DNA of 64,000 nt from Paragonimus westermani (GCA_008508345.1 QNGE01000146.1:205058-269057), one strand, 5' to 3'. Shown: positions 24,669-38,500, numbered from the stretch's first letter. The notes: a model not told the origin generated them from the sequence alone. Program-made: numbers and translations.

Positions 24669-24700
24669 ATTAAGCCAGCGCCGGTCTGATGTATCAGATC

Positions 24701-27700
24701 AGCATATTTCGCTGAGTTCTGTTTCAGAAATATTCACTGCTATGCAAAAGTATTTTTCATAAAAGTGGAGTTGAAGGGGGAGTATTTCCACTTCAACTAT
24801 TTAATGTGTTTCTGAGGAACGTTATGTTGTGTGAACCCCGTGATATTTTCGGTTAATTGGGAATTTTACACTGCATCGTGTAATTTAAATGCAGTTAATT
24901 TGAGGCTGGCATGAACCTTACTGGTATAGAAGTCATTCTGAAGGTAGTTATAATCACCCATGAATAAGATTTATGATAAAATCTGCGGAGTTCACCTCGA
25001 GTATGGCATCATTAAGTAAGCTAGTGAGGTAGGTAAATAACTGGCAAATAACTGGGTGATTGATTGTACAGCACGATGCGCCATAAAGTTTTGGGCGAGC
25101 TCAGATTAACCAGGCCATGTGCCGCCAATGTTTCCTGTGGACTGCCACTATAGACTGTTGCATACTCGCCTTTCTTCCAATACAGAACAAGGCAGTACAC
25201 AGTCATGTTTGGTATGCGAATTTACCCCTCTCTTGTGTTTACCAAACACCCGGTTTCTGTTGTACCGACAATAAACGGTCACAAAATATCGCATATCTTT
25301 TGAATCTCATTTTTTTTCAAATCTTCACTCCCATGTCGAGTAACACTATGCGTAGAACGTTTTTATCCACCAGATATCTTAGTTTCTCTCGGTCTACACA
25401 ACTTTCTCCCTAACGATCAGTTTGACTAGGGCTCTTTTTTGAACGGAGTGATCATAGCAACACCTAACTACCTGGCTGGGACCTACTTGATCGCTGAAAT
25501 CGCTGATTAGAAACACTATCCAAGATCACCATGTGCCACAGATGAGATACTTGCATCCATATAATTTCTATTTATTCCGCTTAGATTACTTTCATCAATT
25601 TTTAGCCTTCTTAGTAACGTTCTCTTCTAGTATGTTCCACGCCATTGTTGAAGTGAGCGGCGGCCCCAGCTACAGTGCTTTTTGGTCAGGCTCGTATTTG
25701 TTGTTGATGATGACAAACTTTAATAAATGTGGACTCTGACCTGCTCGCTTTATCTTTGTGCGGTTGTGGCGTGATTTACTATAGCATGTTCGTGAAGGTC
25801 AACAACATTTAAGCGCCAAGCAGCTGATAGGATTTTTCTAAACGTTTTTCTCAGGTCACTGCCGCCATCCGGGCAGTTCTGTTTGACAGGGAAGTGCTAA
25901 AATTACGACCTATTTCTCTGTCGATTTTAATCAATGTTTGGTAAGTTATTAAATGACAAAACAGCTGCTGTTCAATGCAATGCGTTATGTGTTTGAGTTG
26001 CAGATCTCATTGCTTTTATTGTTGCATGACCACACAAATATTCCTAATGAGTTTATTTCCATCTGTGGCTCAGTTAAGATATTGAGGTTCTCAACAGATT
26101 TTCCGCTCGATAATTTGTTGAATTTATTCACAATTTCACCACCTGTTCCCGTGATGTGCTTTGTGAGCGGCCATATGTTTTCACGTACATTGAGCCATCG
26201 AACTGTCTGATGAGAGTTAAGCAAGGGCGCTTTTCGACTGTACGTCCATTCTTGCCACGACCATAGATTTGCTGTCAGGGCAGGATAGTGTAACTGATCT
26301 AATAAACAAAGCTGGTTGCGAACTCATCAGATTTCATTGGTACTAGACAAATTGGACCTTGGAATTGAGCGCTTCCCTGGAATGAAATAGTTGTTGATAT
26401 TTACCGGTGCAACAAATGTTCAGTCGTGAAATCTGCTGAATTTCAAAACATGCGCAATAATACTGCTCACCTATATTTTCTTATAACATTTACACTCTGG
26501 TGGTAGCTGACTGATTTCTAAATATTCATTAATGCGACAAGTTACTGAGACCGTTCAGACATATACTACGCTCCAGGTTACGGATCACTCACGGTTCAGT
26601 GCAGCCTTTGAATTCACGTAGACTTTCCAGTTATCTCGTTTAGGACAGAGGTACTGTTTGGAGCTCGTCAGTAGTGTATATCTTCGCCACGGTTGTAATA
26701 ACATTTTTGAACCAGACACTCATGACGGTTTTCTAAACAGCTTTCCTTAGAGGAGCAAGGGCGGAATGTAGCACATTTTACGAACGTCAGTTTCAGAATA
26801 AAACAATCAAACCTTGCTAGTTTAAGAGAGGAATGTTTGCTTCGACTTCTGCCTGGTTGAAACAATTTCTGAAGTGTACTGAACGAGAACTGGGTTGAGG
26901 ACAACCATGTTACTGTGACACATATATTCAGCTCTCTACTGAGATTTCAACGTCGTATTTATGTTGCTTACAAATCATTCTATTTTTATGTGTTAGCGCC
27001 CCATTTTTCAAACTGTGACCCTCTGGCGGCCAGAACGCCCGGGGATATTGTTGTAAACAACTGTTTATTTCCGAAACAGCTGTTTCTTCCAGTATTGCCC
27101 CTGCTGCTCTGGGATAGCTTCTGGTCGTTGAATGACTATCTGTCACAGTTATTGTGTCTTTGTCTTACGATTACATCACTTCTTCAGTAAACCACGCTGA
27201 AGAATGTATGGTAATCGGTTGTTCGAATCAGTCAGATATGGCCAAACACACGACAGCTTATTCATCAGGATGGCATCCACTAATGTGCAGTGGATGAACC
27301 GGCACAGCGTATTTAAACGAAAACGTCCACTGTAATTCAAGTTTATTTTCCGTTATTGTAATACGATTATTTAGGGCGATTGCAAGGTGAATTGGAACGT
27401 CCAAACTTCTCCAAGAGCCTCGCACATTTCCGCAAATGATTTCTAAATCACAATCTATCGTTGTTTAATTAACTCGTTTCATTAGCTGTCTTTGGCCATT
27501 GTTTTGCCAACAGACTGGGTTACTTTTAAACCGATGCATTCTGTTGGTTAGAAATCCAATTGGAAGTTGATTATCTGCCCACTAAAAGTCACACGGATAT
27601 TCGGAGCGGCATTTGCAACTGTCACTAACCGTCAGTGCATTAAAGTCTGTTTCTCGACAGAGTATTCTAGCAGTGAAAGCTTCATACCGTATTTGCCCAC

Positions 27701-29151
27701 AATATAGGCTAATTCAATTACGAAAAACCCAATCAAAGATTAGGCAGCAAAGTTTCTCATTTTCACTGTCTACATCGGTCTGGTCTAGAATATATTTCTT
27801 TTAGAGACAATCAGTTCTGATTGTGGGTTTTTAACGGAGTTCGATCAAACACTCGCTGTTTTCTAGGAAAAAAATAATGGGGAAATACTGGTGAAAAAAG
27901 GTTTTTGTAGGTTGATAACTTTCTACTGAGGCGATATAAATGTTTTGGAAATTCATGTTTTTGTATCGTACAAATCGATCTCGACTCCAGACGCGGTATA
28001 TCGCTTTTAGGCAAAGAAAATGACAATTTAACACCATACAGAATATTAAAAAATAGGCCTCAATGTTTAAGCAGATAATCTATTCTTGGCGATCGAGCAA
28101 CCAAACTGGGTCAACTTTTTAAAAACTGTTTTGAAACAAATGTGAAAACATCTACCGATTCACAATGTTCATACTTTAATTTCGGTTGAGATAGACTGTG
28201 CAAACATACGAAACGACTGAGTACTCAGCATAATAAAGGGAACGAACTACTGAGTAACTAGAATGGTGTGATAACTCAACCTGAACAGCTAAACCATCGT
28301 CCAAAATCGAACTGTACAGAATCGGGTAGACCGCTTTCAAAACCCACTGTTATCTTGTTGTGAGCAAGCCAAACAAAAAGCAAACTAGATGTAAAGTGAA
28401 CGGCGCATTTTTGTGAGTAGTGACGAAACAAAGGCAACCCAGTGGTCCAAATTTTGTTGTTCCGTGCAACTGATAGTTCTTCCTGATAACTTTCAAAATT
28501 CGCACGAAACAGGTAACAGTGGAACGCGGATTTCCGGATGGTGGACCTTGTTCCACGTTCTTAATCGGATTGATTAGCTAACGTCAATAGTTAAATACGA
28601 TTCCACTGGCACGCAGATTTCTCGTGATTGGAGTCACCGGTATTGTTAGGCACTGTTTTAGACAATCGCCACTGACTTTTGTAGATGTAATTCATAGGAT
28701 CGGCTATGTAGTAAACACAAGCTGCTTTACGGACAATGCTATCACGTTAATCCATTAAATTCAAACGTGGGCAAAACCGCTACAGAGTGAGAGCTTTTGG
28801 GTAAACACAAGGAAGAAGATTGTGCTGTATGCATTTCAGGTCAGTTGCCTGAATAAGCTCAACTAAGAGGGTCGCTGGTAGGTGGTTGTAATCATGTCAG
28901 AGAACTGTAGTGAAAACAGTTGTTGTCTAAAATCCAAAAACTTTCTCACGTCAATAGTCCTAACCGCCAAACATTTTCAGTCTACAGAGTATCCACTACT
29001 CCGCTTTACTGTCTATTTTCCTGACACAATTTTGAAAGCGAAAACTGCTTTTAATGCGGCAATAGACGAAGAGCACAGTGAAGAATCATAGGTTCACAAA
29101 AATCAGTCAAATGCTAATCAAATCAACCCGCTATTTTGCGGTTGTTTGCAG
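24701..29151. other. Stretch without a supported gene
   Basis: About 4.5 kb. The LINE-Z endonuclease would be expected at 24.7-25.4 kb on the minus strand, but I cannot recognise it, suggesting 5' truncation or heavy decay. Other frames (25.1, 25.95, 26.9 and 27.8 kb) lack family features. No tandem repeats or RNA genes were seen. Confidence 0.4.
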
Positions 29152-29274
29152 GTCAAATACCAACTGTAAACCTCGCCTTATGATTAAACAAGGAGTTCTT
29201 GAAGTTGACAAGTCCGGAGACTATAACTGTGGGTTTTCAGCTAATGTCCACTTAATTTGTCTTTTCAATCCTTC
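29152..29274 (+). CDS. Candidate exon with immunoglobulin-like strand
   Basis: A good acceptor (ttttgcggttgtttgcag, AG at 29150-29151) and a GTGAGT donor at 29275 bound a 123-nt open segment, a multiple of three with symmetric phase. The peptide contains CKPRLMIKQ and GVLEVDKSGDYNCGFSANV. The latter resembles the E-to-F strand of Ig domains (LxI..V...DSGxYxCxxxN), where the tyrosine corner and second disulphide cysteine sit. The upstream cysteine at residue 5 is too close to be the partner, so the first half of such a domain would be in an earlier exon. That exon has not been found. If real, this would be an extracellular or adhesion protein. The match is short and could be chance. Confidence 0.36.
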
Positions 29275-32200
29275 GTGAGTCACGTTTACATTGTAAACAT
29301 GAACAGGGGAATACATACAAAACTAACGAGAAACGATTATGCCATACGAATCACTATTTACATGCTACCAATCATCTAAACCTCGGTTGGTTTAATCTCG
29401 ATCAATACTTGAGACGTTTTACTTCTGGCGTGAATAGTTCCGCAAACAATTTAGGTGTCCGTCGGTTCATTTATTAACCCGCACTAAGTTACAATGCAGT
29501 TTGATGTGTGGGGCTTCACCTACACGTTGTACCTCCCTTCAGCAGATCACCTCAAAACAGCAACGAACTACAGTGACCGTTTTTGGAGATTTAAGCGAAG
29601 CATCCCATATGAAGCATACTTTGGAGAAATATAACTTTTGTAACTGACACTGCAGCAGCCTTATTGTCACGGCCAACATCCTCGTAACAGCTTTTACCAT
29701 ATTCGTCACTGCGCCGCAGGTTGGTTCACGTTGTTCACAGGCCTGCGGATCTCTGTTCCGCAAGTAGGTCGTCCCTAATGTGGGCAAATACTAGGTACAT
29801 ACAGGTATCAGGCATTCCAACATACCTACTCTCCATTGGTGTTTTGTTTAGTCCAACTGTCAGTTTGGTGTTTGACATGCCTATGATTACCAGGCACTGG
29901 TTAAATGTCAGGGTGCTCTTTGACTGGATTGATGAGTTTTAGTCAGCTCTCCTGATAAGGCCAAACATAATCAATGATTTATTGTTGACCAAGAATCGTG
30001 GGTGTTGCACTGTCCTGTAAGTACAAGGTTTTCATTTGATAGCAAGACTACTTGGCAGTGAAAGAGAACAATTTCTCTATAAATTTATTCCGTTGAAGTC
30101 CAGGAAACCAAGCAGACTTGATAGTGTATTACTAATTATTAGTAAGATATATGTTGAGCTTTTAAACCTACTTGTGGAAAAGTTGCTCCTTCAAATTTGC
30201 TGATAGTTTAACAACAGTCTCTTAAGAGGCTGCCTTACAAACAAGAGCTTAGTTGTCCAGTTTTCCGGTCAGGCTTCAGAATCTCTCTTCGGTGGCTCTG
30301 AGGTTCTGCAGAGTTCATGAACTCATCCTTTCTCGTTCTGCCATTTGTGCTGGTCCCTTTTTTGATGTGGTTCTCAGCATAAAACACCACACTTGAATTT
30401 CTTCTCAGCAAGTTGAGCAGTTTGCCTGAACGGCCAAGGTGGTCATAATCCGCCAGTCATCCTCTCAAAGTACCCGGATATACTGACATGTTGTCTTGGC
30501 TTTCAAGGAGGGAACCATTACGACAGACTTATCGAAACACATAAATGGATTCAATCTCTAATTAGTTCTTTTCAGCGTACAAAGGGGATCGTTTTGATTA
30601 GCAACAAAACACGATAACTTCACTTGACTGGTGGTTTTACCTAAGGGAGAAGGCTTGTACTTTTCATATAGCTCATAAACTCACGTTTCATTTCATGTCT
30701 ACTCATCAGTTCACCGCACTCCTCACACTGGATGCATTGCTTGCCAGTTGCATTCTTTGTATTTTTTTCGTTCCATATCAGTTTATCGCGTGACAGCATT
30801 TTGCAACAAAAAACGTCCTACAAATCTTACAAATTTTTAAAATTAGAATCTCGTTAGATACCCATTTAAATTGGCTGCTTTTGATATTGAACAAATCAAC
30901 TGGCCTAAACTACTGGGCAACGAATCACTCAACACTTGATATTAATTTATAAACAAGACGTTCTTCTTGGCGTTTAGAAGATTATAAATTCAACTGACTA
31001 ACAAGGCAGAATATAAAAAAAAAACAATTTTCGACCGCTGAGATTCGAGCGGCCAATCCTAGACAAGGTCACTTGCATGGACCTGCTTCAAGTGGCGGAG
31101 AATGTTCTCGAATCTTTGTCGTTTCAAAAAGCTGGATTTCTTGGCCACAAAAGTAGGCGTACAAAGCGAAAAAGTGATCAATCTTCAGGAAGAAGTTATT
31201 TGTTGCGATTATTTGGTTATGCAGTTCATAAATATGCAATATGCATGTATCGCCTTGATGATGTTATTCTTTATGTTGAATCAACTGAAGATGACAAATG
31301 AATTTAACTAGCAAAAAGGAGTAGCTAAGAACAAACAAAGACATGTCCGCTGTCAGTGCAAATTAATTGTCGGGTATACTGAGATTGTATCCACTTGAAG
31401 GATATTTAGCCTCGCCATCAACCGGCATTAAGTTCTGGCATGGTTTTGCTGCCTACTCAATAGAGATAGCTTGTCGGCTGTAACCATCTAGCAAAAAACA
31501 GAATAACATACCAACTAAATTAACTCCCACTATGCTGCTCATTACTAATGCAGTACATAAGCCGCAACTACACACATGGAATGTGCAAAAAACCAGTGCT
31601 CATACTTGATCATAAACTCGAGCGGTTCACAACGACCGAATTTCGCTTTCCCCAAAGAACCTAAATCTGATAGACAGGAACGCCCAAGTATATTGCAGTT
31701 CTTACACAATTCACCAAACAACAAGAAATATCGGCAAACTACTGTGAACCTCACCTGAAATTCAGGAGAGTAGGACAGGTTTTCATCAAGATTGCATACG
31801 GTGACCGGTTACGTAAACTGAGCATCAGTAATTTCCTTTTAAAACACTACATTCTGCCTGATAATCCTTTTGATAATGTTGAAAGAGCCGTCCAAATGGA
31901 CTTCGTGTAAATAAATAAGTTAGACCTTCGACGATCTTTCAACAAAATATGGTCAAACGGTTTACGAGACTTACCCGTTCTCCTCTTTATAGTTCTCTTA
32001 ATTATGCAGTAGTTTACACGAACTGCAATGTGCTCACACTTTCTAGGCGTCATCCAAATTTTCACAACTAACATCCATTGCACACGACGCAAAAACCTGT
32101 CTAACCAAATATTCATCACTGGCACTCCTCCGGACACCAGAGAGAAGGCAGGAAATAAGTTCTGTCGATTAGCTTTTGAAAAAATCGATTTACAGTTACT

Positions 32201-32440
32201 ACACACCTTGGTAACGTCACTCTGGTGGGTGGAGGTGATGGATCCTCCGTCGGAGACACATTGGAAACAGATTACTTCACACTCTTGAACTGGCAGCAGT
32301 GAGAAGTAGTTACATTACATGAACAGATTTGCATTCATTCAGTAAAAACCTCGCGGTTGCTGAAAATGGAAGTATTTGCTGTGTTAATTTCTGAAAGTAG
32401 GGTGAAATATCACTTGCTTCAACATCATACTCTTTCTTAC
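29275..32440. other. Stretch without a supported gene
   Basis: About 3.2 kb. A plus-strand frame at 31077-31301 ends with RLDDVILYVES, recalling the LDD box of LTR-retroelement RTs, but no flanking motif agrees. A 119-codon minus-strand frame at 31847-32206 is unrecognised and overlaps an 86-codon plus-strand frame. No RNA gene or tandem array was seen. Confidence 0.4.
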
Positions 32441-32531
32441 GGCTAAACAAGTCCTCGTGGGCCATGTCCTTTATGGCCTTGCCAAACGCGACGACCAGAA
32501 CGACGGATACCCCTAGTGTATTTCTAGACAT
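32441..32531 (-). CDS. Candidate first exon with signal peptide or TM start
   Basis: On the minus strand an ATG at 32529-32531 opens a frame reading MSRNTLGVSVVLVVAFGKA then IKDMAHEDLFS. The first 20 residues have the layout of a signal peptide or signal anchor: short polar start, a hydrophobic core LGVSVVLVVAFG, then a polar region. Codons in this part are strongly G/C-ending (ctg gtc gtc gcg ttt ggc aag gcc), unlike the AT-rich surroundings. A GTAAGA donor begins at 32440, just where the bias fades. The open frame continues past the donor to 32310. No family is recognised. No core promoter is evident. Confidence 0.36.
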
Positions 32532-35500
32532 CTACCTACCATTCTATTGAGTTCTGAATGTGGAGCACGCCCACAACTAATCAGACCATTTAAGTGTTAA
32601 TCAACTGAAATGTGACTCTCATTTATGTTCACAGCTGATTTTAGCAACGTCATCTACTCATTAGAGGATTACTTAGATAGACAGATAATAATCAGCAAAT
32701 CCTACCTACAAACTTTTCATCAAGTATAATAAATTTATGCACTCGGTTCAGGTATAATTCCAAAGTTCTGAAAAAATGTCAGTGATCATTTAGTCTAGTG
32801 TTCAAAATCGGCGATTTTGTGAAAATAACGAAACATTACACTGGTTTGTTAACTTTCTGATAATGTCGGCATCAAAGAGCTTGTGTACACGAGAACACAT
32901 CCGATATCTGCCAAAATGATCCCACTTCTTGTTTATCACTGTTATCTGGACATGACCAAAAACATTTACCAAGCATTTGTGTATTGATGTTGGTTTCATG
33001 ATCGAGCCAAAACCATCGCTCAGCTGTCAGGTTTCTCGTGTTTGTCATGAGAATGGGTCGATAATAATCGATACGACTATGGGCAGTCTCTCAACGAAAA
33101 CGTGTCCGTTGTCCACTTCTGCACACTGACCTAGACAAGCCGAATGCGCGAACAGGATTATAGCCGACTTTGCTGCCGGTTATTGACAACGTTTGTTCAA
33201 GTCACTGTGGCCAGACCATGCCCATTTCATATCGGCATGTTAGCAAAATTACATTACAAAACCATACGAAGATAAACGGGGCTCTGTATTGAATGTTTTT
33301 AGGGTTATTTAAAAATGAAGTATGATGTGAGAAAATTTTGATTTTAATACGGTCATCCTAACCGTCTGTTGGGAAAGAGTTTTCACAGATAAATTAGAGG
33401 GTATTTGATTGATATAAGCTAGTTATCGCACACAACTGATTGGTACCTATCAAGCGGTGACATTCCATTCAACCAATTCCGAAGAAAGCATCACAATTAT
33501 AGTCCACCATTATTAAAGCTCATCCGTGGTGTACATCTTCGCCAAAGTCCTGTGCGGGTTCTTATGAGGAAACCATGTGCCCACTGCTTTACTACCGAAT
33601 TATCTTATAAAGCACCCGGGCATATTCAATTCTGAGTTATGCTGATTTTGTTCGTTCACTACGAAAGACGACAAGGTGAATACAATTTACCATCTCGGGA
33701 CCTTTTTTCAACAAAATCAGTGATTTGCTTGATTTCAAATTGGTTGGAAGCCCTGGACGTGAAATAAGTGTGTCTGTTCAAGAAAACGGTATTGAATTAT
33801 ATTTAACAGCAGGATGATAACTCGAAACCATAGACCACATGTCAAGTGGTTTTCATCATTCCGACTAATATGTGTGCACAATCACTCATATTTACACAAT
33901 AATCCGTTTGCTAGTTCAGGTTGACATGCCGGAATTTTAGAACAGCCGAAAATACGAACCCATATCTTAGTTGGATGTTGAGTTAGATGATCTTACACGA
34001 CGTATGACTGAACAGACAGGTCTAATCGTGACTATAAAAGCCTATACTTCATGGATGCAGTGTTCACTTACCTCAAATAGCTGGACTGTAATCGTTTTTA
34101 ACCGAGACTTCGTGACGTTACAAATGAGCACAACCACATGATTAGAGAGAACCCACGGGACAATGTTTTAAGACCTGACAAGTAATTATTGATTGTATCT
34201 GTCTCTGGAACAGTGTTACATAGCAGTGCCACCTAGATGATTCCGTGGCTATGGGTCAGTCGTACATTTTGCATTCGGACATACCTCTTCACCATCCATT
34301 TTTGACAATTTAACTCATAAATCCAGGTGACTAACTGTTTGGATCTGTTCACTTGGTCACATTCATTTCGAGATCAGCAGTCATTGTTCAAAGCGATTCT
34401 TCTCTGAGAACGCGGAACTCCGTTCAACGTCCACACAGAAAAGGACCCGAAACAATGGTGATTTTGAGCAAAACTTGAATATCTTGTCATTTCTGAAGGG
34501 TGCTGGCTGGAAAGTCTATTGGAATAGAAGAGTTGTATTTACACATGCTTGGTGTTCAGTTAATAATCACAGACTAACTGAAACATATATTTGCCCAACA
34601 GCTCGTAAATTTTTGTGTTTAACAGTCCGAAGTGGGCGAAAGTCTGGAGGCTAACGAACTATTATAACCACACAACAAGCAATGAAGTGTTGTGAACACT
34701 GGCTTTCAATTAGATAAACCGATTATAAGTCAGGGTATTGATAATAATGCCAAACTGATAACAAAATTACTTCAGTTGTCGGAAGTATATGGCTGAAGTT
34801 GTGACCTTTCTAACACTGACCATTTATTGGCCATGTGACTAGCTTATATGGTGGACCTTTGTTGGAAATTTCGTTAACCATCATAATTTGACAACACGGA
34901 TTGAACATTTTGAAAGTTTAAACTAATGCATTCGAAGAAAAAAACATTGATAAAAATGGATTAATGTGCATCCGATTTTCTCGATGGATATGAATGTATC
35001 TGCCCATTGTATGATCAGCAAATATATGCCGAAAAAGACAGGTCAAACGTGAATGAACTGTCGATTTGTTAGGACGATTGCTGTTTTGAATAACTCCAGA
35101 CAGAAAGCTAGAGTTAGTTAGGATATTTCAAGCTGGTCTGATTGTGGACAGAATAGAACTGCTTCATTCATAAAATCTAGACTCCTCCTTTGGGAATATG
35201 GATACATATTGAAGAGAGAATATCTTTAGCCATGCGCACTGTTTGACTAAAAGAACCAAATCGTTTCCTCATATGAGTGGTATATTTCTAAACTGGTCAT
35301 TTTCTGGTCAACACCAGATTAAGCTACCATGCATTTATGTGTTAATACGTCTGGTAATAGATACTTTGAGCCTGAGCAATTGTATTTAAAGCATAAGTGA
35401 ATTTTCTATCCACATTCCCCCTCACATTCTATTCTATTTTCTTTTATCTCAGCCTTTTCTATTGCATCCGAAAACAACACATCTCTTTTCCATCCACAAT

Positions 35501-38500
35501 TTCAAAAATGTACTCATCGAATTTTGCTCATTGGTTTCACTGAACTAATCAACTGAATGGGCACGTGCTGCTGGATTTTCAGTTACCGATTTATGGTTTC
35601 GTCTTTTTATCAAGGCAATGTTCGTCATAATCTGCACTCTGATACCTACAAGTTCCATCCTTGTGTGGTTGCTTATTGCTTGCCCATTTGCTTACAGAAA
35701 GCCATATCAACCGATGCAAATGGTTCTGTTAGCACCACACGGAATTTGCTCCTGTTTTTTGTGACGTGGTGGACAGATTTAAACATTTTTCCTTAAAGTA
35801 TTCAAATCGTGCCTTGGCAACTGAAGTGCCTCAGAAATATTTAGTGCCCAAAATGTAATGCAACTAGATAAAAACGGGCGATTGTAATCGATATACGGAC
35901 TTCTATTTAGGTGGACTTGTTCTGTACGTTACCCTTTTTTGTGTCTCCGAACAGCGGCTTTACTTGAGTTTCCCCCTTCTGTTATTACGTTTATATATGT
36001 ATATACCAGGTTACACATGGTCTAAGAGCGACTGCATTTTAAAAAACCTGCTCTGTTTCAGGAAGTTCCAAAACTTACTAGTTTTTGTGGTCAAAACTTC
36101 GTTGTAACCCCCTCATGGAGTACTTGGTTATTCTCACTCACTAGTTAGGCAAAACCCGATCGCACATTTTATTCACTTCAGTGCTCACAGTTTTGCAAAA
36201 CTCTATTCGCCTCAGATTTTTTTCTGAGCGGTAAGTTGCAGCATATTTTCCAGCAAATTCCAGAATACCTTGAGAAACAACTTTTTCGTGTATTTTGTTC
36301 TCACCTCTCCTTGTGGTTTTCCACATGCAATGTTTTAACCAGAGTTGTTTGTGCTCTAGAAACCACACGTCTTCCAAAATGGTGAAAAACAAACGTGTAG
36401 AGAAGTGTCTAAAGTGCTATTCAACTCATATTCCTTCAAGCATAAATTGTGAATTATGGACATGTTCAACCACTGGGGTGTCGGACGTATGTTACTGAGC
36501 ATGTCTTCTTTCTCATGAGCACTGAAACTCTTGATGGCTCAGAATCCCCCAAAATAGTGATTGCGATCAATGGAAAAAATAGTATCCGAAAGATAGAAAA
36601 ATTGTGTCAATTATATAGCGTGATAGATTTCATAGTTCGAACAAGACCAAATTGTAAAAGTCCTATGCTGAGCTGGATTTGGACCAGCCACAGAAACAGC
36701 ATGCATAAAAGCGGCGGGCTCTATGCCGGCTGAACAAAGAAGACATAAGTTGACAGTCAATCCACTAGATCACTTGACCGATTCCGCTCGTTTCTTTGCG
36801 ATAGATGGGTGAGTGGACCAAAATGGAACCTTTATGCAGTCCAGCCAAGGCCTCGTAACTCACCTGTTGGTGCGCCTGCTGCGTTTGGACATGCTATTTC
36901 TGTCGCCGATTGAAATGCAAAACTTTATTTGTGTAGATGAGCAGGTTTAAATAGGTTAGACTTCAAAACTGAGACAGCATCTTTAGAGGTACATGCCTGA
37001 CTGCAACGAACATGTTGATGGAGTTCTGGGTAGAATTATGCAGAAAACTAAACTGAGCATCCCAGACATCACGTTCACTGGGAGTACTAACACGGTGCAC
37101 TGCACTGGCGAACAGCAACACACTCGATTCAGCCTCACGGCGCTTCTTGTTGACGTTCTCAGTGAAGATTGGAATGAACTTTTCATTTAAGTGGGGCGTC
37201 AAACAACAGGTTCCATTTGACACATTTTCACCAATCATGCATATATGACTCACGTGGAAACAATCTTTCGCCCCTTTAAATGAGAAGTACGAGTCACGAG
37301 TGATGTTCACAGCTAAATCCGAAAGAAGCAATGAATGAACACTCAACTATTTGAGCTCGACGGCTAGTCAATAATCCAAAAAGACGACCGGTCGAAGAGA
37401 GATCACCGAGTTATTGAGTGTTTGCAATAGAGTAAGACTTGGTTTGTCTTCACAAACCATTGAATTGCCTTTATATCCGCTGAATAAACGACTCTGAGGT
37501 TTTCTGGCAGTCATTGCATTATGCAGTTTGTTTACAGTTTAAGAAGCGTACGCTTAGAACTAAGACCAAAGAACAAATGTGTATGAAAGATGTATTAATG
37601 TGTCTCCTAGTGACTAACATTCAACGAGGACACAATGCCTCTTCTTCCAGCACAAGGCACATATCGACCACTGACCGCTGACTTGTTGTTTACTGTTCAG
37701 CTGAATGCTGATAATTCGCAAATTCTGAATACTCGTGAAACCTTATTTAATAGCCGTAGGCAACCGTTCTTACGCCCACAGAATTATTGATTCTCGATCT
37801 TCACCTACCGTAGATTTTGTTGTTTTATACACGTCATTTCAAAAGTGTTGTTTTGTATCATGCTGGATAAATGTGTAGGTTTGGTATAAGCTTCGAAAAT
37901 GAATTTACGCGTATGTTGTTGTATTCGATCGACTTAGAAGGACTGAATTGTTAAAACCTGTCCGTAAAAAATATTGCAACTATTCAATGGGCAAACAAGG
38001 CCTGTCATTTTGGTAGATGATTTCAACGTCTTATCCTTCATTCGTCCTTGGTTATGAGCAATGGCAATGCGCACGCCTGGTCTTGATAAGAGAAACACCG
38101 AGAGTTAATTTCAGTTGAATATTTCACACTCGAAACAAATGAGTCACTGAAGTTAAACCACATGGTCCTCTGTTTTTGAAGTGAGCCAGGGTGTTTCTTC
38201 GTTTCTTGAGGGTGAATACTATACTATATTATACTTTAAACTGCAATCCATTGCAGCTGGATAGGCGCTGCTAATTGAAATCCGGAAAATCAAAATTGGA
38301 CGTTTGCAAAATGAATGGTCTCATTTGAAAACAGAGGTCAAAAACAACAGACTGTAGAACTGTGCAACATTATACGTTTTGCCATAACTTACCAGGTATA
38401 TTTTGCAGTTGTTTTACAAAACAAACTGTGCCACCACGCATGCTCTACACATACAAAATTGATCATTGAATTATTTACTTACCACGACAGTTTCAGACTG

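Larger units (their letters stand above)
23270..24700 (-). mobile_element. LINE-Z: CR1/Jockey-like non-LTR retroelement relic
   Basis: On the minus strand, reading from high to low coordinates: RPYVRRLLRITRSAW (about 24.57-24.62 kb, matching the PWFxxxLRRLLRxKRxAW linker between endonuclease and RT), SPGPEFLSALVPRRFAEDF (about 24.14-24.21 kb), FKSCDLSGSAKYRPIVLL and TFSKIMESPIDDQLLRQF (about 23.97-24.10 kb, the KKGD...NYRPISL...SKIME motif), IIDYLQNHCIEVR and FSDWYFASSSVS (about 23.72-23.81 kb), GSTLSQLLSLF (the GSVLSPLLF motif), YADNTKIWRISE (23.60-23.64 kb, with YADN in place of FADD), WHCWVPNTTLPVN, and a thumb phrase RLFSVSVVVQLLYTS (about 23.3 kb). Frameshifts and stops are common. The element opposes PLE-3 and LINE-Y. 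Confidence 0.8.

Noticed and set aside
31077..31301. RLDDVILYVES at the end of a 74-codon frame, resembling the LDD box of LTR retrotransposons
   Set aside because: The upstream residues do not match the FGL-NAPATFQ segment of such RTs, and no protease, integrase or LTRs were seen.
36963..37346. 127-codon minus-strand frame as a protein gene
   Set aside because: Codon use is not biased, overlapping frames exist on both strands, and no domain or splice support was found. Frames of this length are expected by chance in about 64 kb of AT-rich sequence.
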